Source: Stratiolaelaps scimitus (taxonomy: Eukaryota > Arthropoda > Arachnida > Mesostigmata > Laelapidae). Taken from it: 64,000 bases of DNA. The notes beneath the pieces are model-generated. The model had not been told where the DNA came from. It saw only the letters and a program-made list of their open reading frames with translations, and searched no databases. Position 1 is the stretch's first letter; each line of letters opens with the position of its first letter. The position numbers were made by a program, and so were the translations under genes. Below, in pieces: positions 1 through 12,011 of this stretch. Location of the stretch: contig JABWDB010000004.1 in the NCBI GenBank assembly GCA_019614645.1, positions 21,142,001-21,206,000 of the forward strand, read 5' to 3'.

Positions 1-1241
1 GTTGGGCATTCGGGATCCACTGTAAATGAGGAGGGACGAATGAATCGGTGAGCGGTTATTATGAATGAGCTTTTTATGGTTCGTTCGATTACTCTTCCCT
101 GTTGATTTAGAACCTACGATTGAAGCCGGTGTGCTTAAGGTTTTCCCAGAACGCTATACAGCAAAAGCGGAGCTATCTACAAACGAACACATCCCACAGA
201 TGTATCAACATCAATTGAGTCATAGCATGATTCTATAATATCAGTTACTTCGTGCGTATTGTATATTTAACCTTAATCTATTAGAAGGACCCTGGAGATG
301 GAATCGAGTGCGAGTGTATTCCGTCTACTTCATTCCCCCTCGCGCGTTCACCATTCAACAGCTTGCCACACATCTTGCTAAGTAGATCTACCCCAGCTGG
401 GTACGATTAACATATCCGACAGAAGGGTACAGTTTATTTCGTCTTTCACTAGGAGACCAGGACTACGGATCAGGACACCGTCCTGGGGTTTCGTAACTTG
501 ACAATGCGTACAGCATTACCGTTAACATTACGACATCAGCGTCCACCGTGGCTTGAGGCCGCTTCATCACACCGGTCGGTATCTCATGGCCTTCCCTTGT
601 GTTACCGCTCTGGCCCTGATCTGCTGTGCAAGCGTAAATAAAATACAGCCCCTCGCTTGTCTCCGTGCGTACGCTCTCATGATCCCGTACGCCGCTGAAT
701 GCGAACATGCCCTCCCTGATACGCTGCCTGCACGGCGGCAGTACTCCAAACGCGGCCGTGCACCCTAGCAACGATAGACGATGCTTCAGTTCGTGCTCGT
801 CAAAATACACCTGATAAAAATGCAACTTTGCTATTGAATATGTAACGTCGAACAGAACAGCACATGTAGTATTTAAGCGTGGGCGCACTGTGAGCGTCGA
901 CAACGACGAATAGCAGATATTATTACGGTTATCGTTGTTACCCCCGTAGACAATTTATTATGGATAAACTATATTTAATAATATAGTTTGTTACATTGTG
1001 TATTTGATCACTCCCGCTGAGTAGGTTGAATAGTTAACCTGTGTGTGAAAGGGCACACCGCGAATAAGGCGCAAAAAATGACTAAAGCATTCGAAGGTGG
1101 AGTTTACATGGTGGACTAATGTTAATTGAGTCTACTTGTCAATCCATCCAACGTTGGGGAGTTTCGCGATGAAAACCACTTTCGAGAGATCACTTTAAAT
1201 ATAGCCACCACGAGACCTATTGCATCAATTTAAATAGCACA

Positions 1242-1296
1242 TAATATTATTACTATTATTATTATTATTATTATAATAATAATTATTATTATTATT
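1242..1296. repeat. ATT/AAT trinucleotide microsatellite
   Basis: A run of ATT units passes into AAT units and back to ATT, so the block is nearly self-complementary and could fold into a hairpin. No gene overlaps it. Confidence 0.9.
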
Positions 1297-3718
1297 GGTC
1301 GCTACAGAAAACAATGTGAGTAGGCCATTACATAGGTTAGTCAATCGACTTTCAGAAAGGCTGAAGCCACCCCTGACCATATCAGTAGCACAATTCGTTT
1401 ACAGCAGCCCGTTTACTCGCTATAATATAACATATTCCAATATCGTCTATTCTGTCTTGGGCTAGAATGGCGAATCAATCGTCACCACATCGGATTGCCG
1501 TTGATCGGGTGATCATCTCCGATCGTTAAACGAGCCTTGATACAGACTCTCCGATTGACACCGACCGCAATTCGTTTGGATATTCTGTAATATTTGATAG
1601 CAACGAATCGTCTCGTTCCATTCGCATGAGAGCTGGGACCAGTCGGTCGTCAGACGTCGTCGCATTGTATCGTATATAGGCTATAGATGTGGCATCTATG
1701 GTTAAAAATCAATTCGTGCAAGTTCCGCTCAGTCACAGCTAAGCAAGAGAGCAGCTCGGTGCAGGCCACCTTGACTCTGTGGCCTCTACAACGCGTTCAT
1801 GAGAAATGGACAAATATGATCAGAGTAATAACACATTGGCTCTATCCTCGGTAACGCGATGGGGAATGGTTTGCCAAAGCATTTTGAACTTGTTATCCGC
1901 GGGCAAAGACCTATTATACCACCGATGGGTTAGACGACAAAGATCTAGTTAATTAATAAAGGCTTCTAGGGCGCCAGGGTGCGAGCTGCGCTCCATCTAT
2001 ACAATTCAAAATCACCTCTATTATATTGACAGGATCGCATTATCTTCCTCCCATTTCTTCTTCTAATGCCACCGAACGCTAGAACGTGCTTTACATTTCG
2101 GTTAATGGGGATTTCGCTGCAGACCGTGGGTCATTGACCGGCCCAACGTGAGTTCAAGACAAGTACCCTCAAGGGCACTGATTGTGGGCTTGATAACGGA
2201 GGTAAATAGTGCTGTAATTGTCAAGTCTGGTATTTGGTATTATACTCGAAAATAGGCATATTGCAAGGCAACATAAGAGAGCTCAAGAGTATTATATAAT
2301 ATAGGCGTAAGGATGGACACTGAACGAATGTGGTGTAGTGCTAATGTGACAGGCATCAACTGGGACCTCTAAGGGCGAAGAAAGTAACTATTCTGTTGTT
2401 AAGGTTTTCTTGTCAGATGTCAGTGCGACACGAAGCATTTAAGTCAATAAAAATATCATTGAGCAAGGAACTTCCTGAAAAGCTCCAAAATATGCAACCC
2501 AACGAGCCGTAATCGTAAGGTCTAGGTGTCCTAAAAAAATCAGCGAACGAGCCTTTTGTGTTTCTCTAAACATCTGCTCTTGTTTACTACTTTGCATTCA
2601 GGCGAACGTATATGTATATATATATTCTAGTTCCGTGGCAAGAAATGATGCACGCCTGTCTAGTAATTATTGATTATCAAACAATGTGTTTCCAAGGTCG
2701 TCGTTCCCTTTTTGAGATCCATGATAATATATACAGTTCCACCCCATATGATATTGTCACATCGCCTCCTAGTTGCTTCCTAGCATTACTTTCATTTGTA
2801 ATCGTAAGTCGTGGACATCTTTTACCCAGTTCTGCACTCACTTGACAAAACGCCGAGAATGGCAGCTAGGGCCATAATGCATCAAGGCGTATATATTTAT
2901 CTATCCATATATTTCTTGGCGGGGTTTGGCCTGGCTGACTACAGCCTATTCCCCATCTGAGCACAACAACCACAGCTCGACGGAGAAGTCCTTGTCTCGG
3001 ACGGCCGGTTTCTTATAGAGAGTGGAGGGGTGAGAGGCATGTGGCTGATGATGGTTGGGGTTCAACCCTGCCTCAAAGTGTTTAGTAAAGGCTGCCGCGC
3101 CGTCTTCTCGGGCTTTGTCTCTTGGTCAATGGAGCGCGTATGCGGGCTTTTATATGAGAGACGGTCCGTTCTGATGTGGCCGTGCGTGCAGAGTGGGCAC
3201 GGACATCTTCGATTGGAATAATAACGATGATAGGGCCCTCGATAAAGCAACTCTGAACAGACTCGGCGGATACACTCGGCCTCTCGAAACCCCCTCGGCG
3301 CTCCTACGGTCTCGCTTTGTTACGGGCCTTCGTTTTCAACTACTAGGAGAAACTCCTGTGTTGGGGGAAAAGTACACATTATTACGGCAGGACTCGAACC
3401 CGTCAGCAACACCGGGCCGCCTATACAAGCTGTGTCGTCCTTAGGCGCGTCGACGCTGCCGTGGCCTGAGCCATCACGGGAACAGGCTATTATGTATACG
3501 ACTGATCTGTCGCTGCTTATGGATCTCGTTGAGTCTCGCAGTGTGATGCAATATTATTGTGTCGCATGTTTAACGTGAACTTCATCCTGTTTTGCTTGGA
3601 ACAAGCGATTTTACTAAAACTACACACTCGAATTTCACACCGTTAACCATATCGCGATCATTAACGTTTGTATCTGTTAATTAATAAAAGTGCTTCCTGT
3701 TGTTTTCAACAGTGACCA

Positions 3719-3720
<2 letters not shown>

Positions 3721-3761
<41 letters not shown>
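3721..3761. repeat. (AT)n microsatellite
   Basis: An almost uninterrupted TA repeat in intergenic or intronic DNA. Similar long (AT)n tracts recur at 26.8, 31.2, 36.9, 39.1 and 60.7 kb, so this is a general feature of the genome. Confidence 0.95.
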
Positions 3762-3805
3762 GCGTATTAACCACTACACTAATTAACCTAAAGCCAGGTT
3801 AAGAG

Positions 3806-3853
3806 CTGAGGCCTGTCAGATAGGGGAACAGCTGAGGGTCAGCTCGAAAAACA
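3806..3853 (+). repeat. Dispersed repeat, copy 1 (partner at 14660-14715)
   Basis: This segment shares the core CTGAGGCCTGTCA, then a GGGGA stretch, CAGCTGAG and a TCAG..TC.AA.A tail with the segment at 14660-14715, in the same order and orientation. It has no coding potential and is probably the remnant of an interspersed element. The family is unknown. Confidence 0.6.
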
Positions 3854-5643
3854 GTTTAACCTACACGTCAAGATACATTCAATAGAAGAGGAGGGAAGAA
3901 TCATAAGATGCGATCAATATACAGATTTTTTTGTCCGCCGAGAAATTTCCCTGTTCTACTCGTGTACACCTACGTCCACTACATTTTCTACCAACTGCTA
4001 TCAGTACAATTCTGTGTGGCCGGAACCTTTCGACCTTGGTATCATCACCGGGCAGTTGCCCATTCGCGAACGACACGGACTCACAGACGAACACGAGGAC
4101 TCTATTGATCAAAGGCCGCCACAACGAGTGGGAGAGTCGCGATTTTATGCTCATGACCTTATATGCCAGACTCGAACGTCACCTTTTGCCTGAGATGCAG
4201 CGAGGTGACAATGCCGTTATGAGGCATACAGAAATCGCTATAGCACAGCTGCAAATGTCGACCGTCGACAGAGATCAAACTGAGGATGTTCGATGCATCC
4301 AACCTATCCGAACCGTGTTTGATCGATTCAATTATTGGGGTACACTGTACAGAGCAACGAGGTTCGGTTCGTTGCCTTGTTTTTGAGGCATTCGTTTTTT
4401 TATTGGCAGGTCGAACGTTACTTACTAATGAACAGATTGAAAGGCAACGTGGAAGCTGCACATGCGCGAATACATAAAGCAAGAAACAATCGTTAACATC
4501 CTTAACGGAGCTGTCACTGGCAATGACTTCAATAAACGGACGAACTGTTCACAAAGGAAATGCAGCCAAACGCAGTCTCGTTGAATCCCACGAGGCTTTT
4601 CTCATCGTCGGACTTCGCACGGTCTATTCTGGTGTACAGCGTTCAGCGAGTTCGCGAATTCAAGGAGCCACTTAAATGTTTATTCTAGCTTTGGATGGAT
4701 AATACGTATGTCTTCGAATTTCTCCTCACCAAACGAGAGGTTTGCCGTCGGTAACTGAGCGGACTTGTACAAGCAATACGCCCTTCTATGCGTCAACTAC
4801 TACACCATCACTGAATGGCGGTCAGATGATATCGTCTCGATATGAGTCGATTATTTCAAAGGTTCGTCATTGCAGGTGGTGGCACCTTTCCAATCTAGCC
4901 TTTAACTAAACGTTCCTTGTGGCTGCGGGATGGGCTGAGAAAGTGTGAGATGACCAGCAGGAGCCACTTAAAGCCCCCTGTATCATATTGTTGTTGTTAT
5001 AGTCGTCCCATTTGCTTGACTTGGTTAATACGTGTTGATGGCGTTTATTAGAAATTTATGTCTGCTTAATTTACGCTTTTGCTCCTAAAATTTCACAACA
5101 TCAAAATGGAACACCCAAGCATGCTTCCGCACGTCCAAGATTCATCGTGGTCAAGGTCCAGCAAGCTTCGAGCAGGACTATTGATCAGTTCAGAACAAAA
5201 ACAGTGCACACCTTGCAGGTGATATTACTAACAGCAGGATGTGTCTCCCCACGTGAATATTGTATATTGCGGTCGTTTTTTTTGTCGCTACTCGTGAGAC
5301 GAAATCGAGGAGCTTCTGGATTGATCGATAGAAGGGGTTTGCCGCTAACCGCCACTGGACGTAATAGCCGAAGGTTGATCAGGGCTGTTGCATATATTGC
5401 AGCAGCGGTGTTATCATTAGTGCCAGTCCCTCTCTCTCCTGGAGACTCAATCGACTTCTTGCCGACGGTTCTCATAGTGGGCCCGCTCAAAACAACGACA
5501 GTCGGTGACGGCCAATTCTGTATATGGCATCTATATCTCTGCTATACCCTCGCCTTAGTGTCCATGTATCAGCATTGTGTATCTGGGGAGCTCTCGTTGG
5601 AATGACGAGTACCTCATCTGATCAAATGTGCTGGGTCACTTAC

Positions 5644-6280
5644 CCGTACTTGTGAGAAATGCAGCCCGATTCCATTTGAAATGATCGAAGAGCTCCTGCA
5701 GAACGAGTCCGTACATCCTGTATTCAACGCTTAGCTGTATAAGGGTCCTCTTGCGCTCGGTTCTCTGCAGTGGGATGGGCGATACAACCGGTACCTCCCA
5801 TTCCGAGGCGAAATCCGTCACGCGACAGGCGACCTCACGACAGCGTGGCTCGAGAACAAGAACGTCGATGTTCATCTCTTCGCGTTGTCTAATTAGCCGG
5901 GTGAGGGCTTTCCGGTAATCGCATTCCGAGTCTACCACCGTCACCTGCACCTGTTGACCAGTCAAATTGAATCTGTCCAACGCCATTTGCGAGGCTGTGT
6001 GATACTTGTCGTGAAGTTCGCTGGCCACAACGGTTACCATTAGAGGTCGCGAAACCGCCCTTAACGGGGCGCCCTGCTCGTGCCCTTGCACTGGAAGATG
6101 TGGTCCCACAGGGTGTTGGGTCGGCGCCGATCCAACACCGGCGTCGTCACTGAACGCACCAGTCGGCATCGTTATCAGCCAACTGTAACAGCAGATGAGG
6201 CTGAACACGAACGCTCCGACGACACCGCCTCGAGCGGCACCAGGGGGTCGTCGGGCTCTACGGTCCGGTGCAAGACGCAT
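5644..6280 (-). CDS. First coding exon of an ANF-type ligand-binding receptor (partial)
   Basis: The frame runs leftward from an ATG at 6280 for 212 codons and ends in phase 1 at a strong donor (GTAAGT). An arginine-rich start is followed by a hydrophobic segment at about residues 20-38, read as a signal peptide. From about residue 75 the chain looks like a type I periplasmic-binding fold of the ANF-receptor family: a VTVVAS strand, a QMALDRFN helix, a CREVACRVTDFASEWEVP segment of the kind that precedes VPVVSP in natriuretic-peptide receptors, and a closing FKWNRAAFLTS strand. An N-glycosylation site (NLT) is present. These receptors are membrane proteins, often receptor guanylyl cyclases, with the ligand pocket outside the cell. 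The transmembrane, kinase-like and cyclase parts are not in view, so a non-cyclase clearance receptor is possible. The family call is fairly sure; the exact subtype is not. Confidence 0.68.
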
Positions 6281-9200
6281 ATTCGCCGGGCCCGCGATCG
6301 TCTCCACCTACTTCGGGCCCTCGGCGCTATTCCCGCCTCGGCCGTTGCACTTTGGTCCTGCGGCTCGAAACGTCAGCGACTGCTTGTTTCCATGACCCCT
6401 GTCGCGTCCACCCGCTCTGCCTCGTCGTTGGTTCCGTCCGTGTTCGCTGTTGGCCGGCTGACGAACGTCTTGACGAAGGCCAGCTCGACACGGCCTCGCA
6501 GGACACTGTTGAGGTGCCCGTATCCTCAGCGCGAAATCCTCCGCCCGCCGCCACTCGACATCGAACCTCGAGGGATAAATGCACGCAACAACGTAACCTT
6601 CGGTGCTTGGCCAACTCAGTTTTTTCCCTTGCTAGATTGGCTCGCGTCGGCGATCAGGGATCCTGCGGACGATGGGCATACCGTCTCGTCATGCCCTTTT
6701 CTATTAGCGGAAGCTTCAACTTCATCGGAAGACAGATGAAAGATCATACCAGCGGACTCGCACACACGGCTGTCTACCGCTGTCGATTTGCTGTTTCGGC
6801 GGCTACGGCGGCTGCTCTTGGTGCTGCTTCTGCTGCTCCTGCTGGAAATACGGCTGTCACTGCCATCAGAATGTCTTTGCCTGAGCCGTCCAACGCAGTA
6901 GTTTAGGACATGAGAGACGTTAGGAGCCAGTCAGCGTGGCGGTTCGAGTCAGCGGGGCCAAGTCGGTCGTTCGTCCGTCGTGTTGGCCGTTGGCAGTCGC
7001 CGCTGAGGTCGTCGGAGAGTCGCTGGGGCGGTCGATGGGGGCGAGAGGACTCACGAAGGAGGTCGGTCGGGGTCCCCACCCCATAACCTCACGCCGGACG
7101 GACCCCTCCCCCCCGTCCGCCCGCCCGCCCGTCTTTGGCCAAACCCCACGATGGCCACGCGGCAAAGAGCTCTAGCTGGAGCTGGAGTGGTCTGAGACCC
7201 CATGCTACAGGCTGGGGGCAAACTACGCTGGGTGCAGGACACCCGCCGGCGACACAGGGGCCTACGACGGGGATTCGCTGTCACATCACGACACACTCAA
7301 GAGTGCCTGTCGAGAGCAGTAGTAGTCGTAACAGCAGAGGCGGCAGCAGCAGCAGCGGTAACCAACCGCAGCAGCATCGGCCGCAATGGGCCTACGCTAC
7401 GTATCCACCACTCGTGATAGCCACCGGCCTGTCTGACAGTGACCCCCAGCCCTCGACATCGAGAGCTGGGCAGGCGAGCGGGCCACACAGCTACGCTCCC
7501 CTCATACGTGTTTCTTCCTGGCGTCTATGGGAAGTTTAAATGATGATCGACTCCCTGAGCGAGGGAGAACTCAGAATTGTTGTTGTTCAAGAGGCGTGGG
7601 ATCCGCAGTACCCACGAACAAAGTGCGTATGTATTGTTACAGCGCTATTTCGGTTAACCAGTTAGCTTTTTCGTGGTTCCTTAGTCGTGATGCATACATC
7701 TGCACAAGTTTGCGCAGGCGGGCCGACTCGTTGTACAATCGACTGTGAAATAGCTGAAATTTCACTGATGGGCTTGACCTCGCCGCTTTGAAGCGTGTCG
7801 TTTCATTATTAGGCACGACCTGCGTTCGAAGAACCCTCTACGCTTAGATTATGCTCATGTCTGTAACAATCGAATCATACGTAATCACGGCTAACTACTC
7901 GGACACTTGGCATTTCATACGAAGCCATCGCCGTCTGATTTCATGAATAGCCTCCGCATCGCTGTGCTCACAGACCCGACCAGTCGCACGATACAAGAAG
8001 GGATCTGCCATGTACACGACGTGTTGGGCCGACTGCGCTGTTCGGTGTCCGGTGAAATGTTTTTTCAATCCGTGACACGTTCGACTGCCTCGTCAGAATA
8101 TGCGAGAGAAAAACAAGCAGTAGACCTTGAATAAGCCACAATATTGTATTGCATGATACGCAGTCTGCCAAAGGGTGCTCCCAGTATCCTTGACAATATG
8201 TGGGCATGTGTGTGTCTCCGTTGAAAAATATCCAATTTCCATCGATGGTAGAGACAGTGGATTGGATTGCTTTTTTTGGTTCGCCTGAACCGAATTTTGT
8301 TTTTATTTAATAATACTGCAATTTCAGTTAATCTATGTTATAAGAATGTGGAAACGGTAGCAATAATAATAATGATAATTATTATTATTATTAATTTTCT
8401 TAAGGGGTTAAAGGTAATAGCAATAATTATTATAGAAATACATATGTCACTTATTCTAAACAGCATGCTTGACGTTTCATGCTTTGATCAATTCCACCAC
8501 GTAACGAGAGTGTTTCTTGAATATATTATATATAGATATGTGCTAATTTACAATAAGGCAAAACAAAATCGAGAGATATCCCATAACGTAAAAAATAAGT
8601 CGACCTTTTTCCTTTGTTGTTAAAAGCTCCCGAACAGAGGGTGACCGGATGGACCCGGTGTTGTCCACTGAAAGACTCCGCCAACAGTTCGATACTCCCA
8701 ACGAATCGTCCAAAGGCTGCCGACACTCATCCACGAATCACCCACAAAATAAAGGCGTCAAGTACTACACAAATAACTTCTCTCTCCTCTTGTTGACACT
8801 GGAGGTCGTCTTTTTCCCTTGTCACGCGCTCAGACAAAGAAAAGCCTACGATTCGATGTGGCGTTACTTGCGTAATAGTTAATAGCGGTGTGATGTACTG
8901 CTCGATTCGGTGTCACTCTCGATCTGAGCTGGAGGTGGACAAGAGCTCCGTTAATGAATGCGCGGTCCTGAGCCATCCCTGGACGCAGTTTCGACTGCCG
9001 GGTAAGGGGGGTGGGTGGGTACTATTTCACCGTGAACGGAACACAATGAAGAACTCGCTCGGTTCTTCACGGAGTGGAATTCCCCGTTTCAAATAGACGC
9101 GTATAGTTAGCGTAGCGTCTGGACTCTAGAGACATCGAATATTTAATGGTGTCACTGGCGTTCGATGTCATCTGCGTTTCAGCTACTGAACATAGCGGCT

Positions 9201-11738
9201 GACTGCCTGTCCTATTGCGGTACCCACCTAAAGAGTATAGGTCTCAAATCAAGCGATGTTTGCTTTGCGACGAGGCGGTACCCAGACTGACCAAGACAGG
9301 ATCCCCACGGTGCCGTAACCAAAGTGCCGAGTAAAGAGAGCTTCCATTGCGGATCACGGGACATCACGGATGCAGTCGAGTGCACATCTGATATCCAATG
9401 CTGCTGCCTTTGAATCAAATTACGAATCAACGTATGTGTGAAGCACAGGCGGACGTTGACCCAATCTTTGCCAGTGTTGGTCAATCGTCAACTGGGGCGT
9501 TGCTAGTTTCGTGGAGCCAACGAGGGTCCGAGGAACCGCAAAGAGGCGTCTTGTGGTTTACGGTTGAACGGTGACGTTCCACAACGGGTGCCGTGAAACT
9601 CTTCATCTTTGAAGATACTCCAACCAACGGAGCGTCCGTATGTTCCCTCAAAATTCTCAGCGCGAGTAACAAAGAAGAGTTCTGCTAATGTTATACGTGC
9701 GCTGTCATAATGATACCGATAGAAACAGGCTGAGTTTAATGAAAGCACAAATATGCAGGCACGATGCTATCGACTCGAATAAGAGACAAGACGAAGAGTG
9801 GAGCTGTGCCAATTCTCATTGGTCATCAGCAGCACCGAAAAGGTCTTCGGGCTGCCTGCCAGCCGACATTTAACGTCAACGGTACTGTTTTTTAGCATTG
9901 CTTCGTAGGACGGACCTCTAAATGTAAGTGTGCAACGGTGGGGATCGAACCCGTGCACCTATGTGATGCTGTGATTTCGCGCAACAAAATCTATGGGTTG
10001 TCTGAGCAGTGACAGAGTGAACGACAAAAGCAATATCCCTGGCAAGAACCTGTTTACGGAGATAGTCACCAAATCCGAATCCTTAACAGTGCCTTCGGCA
10101 ATGAGAGATCGGCAAGGCGGCGGCTGCAGCGGAAATTTGTTTCGGTGCGTACCGTACTTAAGAAGCCCACAGACCTTTTCTTAAAGACGTTAAAGGCAAA
10201 TCCTGCATGGACACTAGGCATCACATTAAAAAAACCCCAGCGACCTTGCGCAAGTTATGCGTGTGATAACCTTTTTTTACTTCTATATACTTAATTAGAC
10301 AGACTTGGGGGGGCTCGACAGGGAGACCATCGCCGATAGCGGTATATGATGTTGTATTAGAATGTAGCGTAGAATACGGCAGTATGCGTTTCTCGATCGA
10401 CAGCCGTAACTAGATTCGTCCACGTTTCGCGATAAATGCGCTCATATCGAACGGTGCAGACAGTGTCCACATGAACCATCAGCAATCCCGCATACGAAAC
10501 TTGTCTTCTCTGATTGCACTTTCGCAAACTCCGATTCGGCTCAGACGCTCGGGCCTCGATCCAAATCTCTGTTTCAGCGACTTGCCCAATATCACGCTGT
10601 GCTGTCCCGGACTCTCGTTATGTTCACACCTATCACACGAATCGACAATACCAGCACATCTAAAAGCAAACCGTTTACCTACTCATCGATCATACAAGCA
10701 TTATTTGTTATAGTAGAAGTCGTGGCGGTTTTATTCCGCTGGCTGGCTACTTGGCCCGATCTCTCTCCTACTTCCCTACCTCCCACCTCCCTGCACCTAC
10801 GTCTACGCCTACTTGCTTAACTAATCCATATCGTCATATGCATTAGCGAGAGCGTTACGCTGTCGTCGGGCGGTGTCGCCGAATTGTCGCTGGTTGTTGC
10901 TGACGGGCAACGAGTGCTTGAGGGTATGTGTGTGTGTGCGTGTGTTTTAACACTGCCAGCTCTAGTCAGTCAGTGAGTCTGTCAGCAGGCACCTTTGGCC
11001 CAGCTACGTCCCCTGTGGTGTTTCTTGTGCTCGGCCGTGTGCCGTAGGGATGCTCGCCTGGTTTCGTTTATCCCTTTCCCATGAAGCAGAATGGACATGC
11101 GGAACGGATAACGGAGCTCTCGCGTTTGACGGAGGCGGCGGCGGTGACGGCGGCAGCAGCAGCAGAGACGTCTTTTCGTGCTTACTTGCCTCGTCAGCTC
11201 GTCGGCCCATCCAACCAGCGCTAAGCGCTCTCGCCTGTGTTCCGCTGTGGGCCAACAGCCGACACCTACCGCCTCTGTCGCTGTGCGGCAGTGTCGTCAC
11301 TCTCAGTCTCTGTCAGCGAGAACCCCGTTCGTGAGCATCGCCACTGCAGGCGACTAGAGCAGTTGGCGCCATCCGCGATTGCGCTGATACCTTGCTGCTG
11401 TTACCGGTGGCGATCGTGCGATCGCTGCCCAGCCTCCGTGAAGGTGGTGGCACTACGGTGGTCATGAGAGTAGCAGCAACAGCAGCAGCAGCAGTGGTAG
11501 CTGAAGCAGGGCTACAATTCTCGTAGAAGTGATCGTATTTGTAGAGACAGTGTTCGTAGTCGAACTCCAGAAGTCATCGTATCAACGGCTGCGGTTCACC
11601 GTCTGCCGCTGGCTGTTGTCCAGAGTTTGTGGCGTCTGAGGACGCGTAAATGACTGTTTAGTGTAAGTAGCTAGTTGTGTGCGAGTGAATCGCCGGAGTA
11701 GCTTTTTTAGCCAGTGTTACAACAGCAGCCGCCCCCCG
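6281..11738. other. GC-rich promoter region and intergenic DNA
   Basis: The 6.3-7.5 kb part is GC- and CpG-rich and lies just upstream of the receptor start on the minus strand, so it likely holds its 5' UTR and promoter. Several open frames run there on both strands (6080-6906 and 7135-7539 plus, 6327-6614 minus), but their low-complexity Arg/Pro/Ala/Ser content fits GC-rich non-coding DNA. From 7.6 to 10.4 kb the DNA is mixed with no recognised gene; a tRNA-like B box occurs at 9940-9970. From about 10.85 kb GC rises again towards the beta-mannosidase 5' end, with CAG runs at 11470-11495 and TCAGT-type initiator motifs near 10965-10985. Confidence 0.5.
9930..10015 (-). repeat. Possible tRNA-derived SINE fragment
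   Basis: On the minus strand the segment contains GGTTCGATCC, a good RNA polymerase III B box, but the T-stem does not pair and no D-arm or anticodon arm is present, so it is not a functional tRNA. The CGCGAAAT block upstream of the B box recurs upstream of a second B-box-like site at 31022-31115. A degraded tRNA-derived SINE is the simplest reading. Confidence 0.3.
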
Positions 11739-12011
11739 ATGACGGCATCCGGCGTACTGATGGTGGGACGATCGCCGCCACCGCCGCCGCTGCCGAAGCC
11801 GAGGCGGCTGTCGGCGACAATGGCCTCGCTCGGCAGATCTGTGCCAAGCGGGAGTCACCGAGTACATCTACAGCTCGCAAAAAACAAACGATCAGGAAGA
11901 AGCTGTACTTTTACGGCAGCCGCGGCGACGGGGGCTGCTGCCGTGTACGCGCCAGGTGCAGAGGATACCACCCGAACGGGATCATCATCATCATCATCAG
12001 CATACGGAAGG

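Larger units (their letters stand above)
1..5643. other. Intergenic or intronic DNA left of the receptor exon
   Basis: No recognised gene. The minus-strand receptor whose first coding exon starts at 6280 splices leftward into this stretch, so part or all of it should be its first intron. No exon matching the rest of an ANF-type receptor was found here. Contents seen: an ATT/AAT microsatellite at 1242-1296, an (AT)n run at 3721-3761, one copy of a dispersed repeat at 3806-3853, and an open minus-strand frame at 463-810 that follows a plausible acceptor. The other open frames at 3.0-4.4 and 5.1-5.6 kb gave no recognisable protein. Confidence 0.6.

Noticed and set aside
3375..3415. tRNA-like T-arm (minus strand)
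   Set aside because: It has a GGGTTCGAGTCC block, but no D-arm, anticodon stem or paired acceptor at tRNA spacing.
8267..8623. Plus-strand 118-codon open frame
   Set aside because: It is AT-rich low complexity (runs of Ile from ATA/ATT repeats) with no splice context or family signal.
9935..9975. Functional tRNA gene (minus strand)
   Set aside because: The B box is good, but only three of five T-stem pairs form and the rest of the cloverleaf is absent; treated as a SINE fragment.
11739..12011. Longer beta-mannosidase N-terminus from the ATG at 11739
   Set aside because: It would bury the signal peptide behind 91 low-complexity residues; the ATG at 12012 gives a normal signal peptide.
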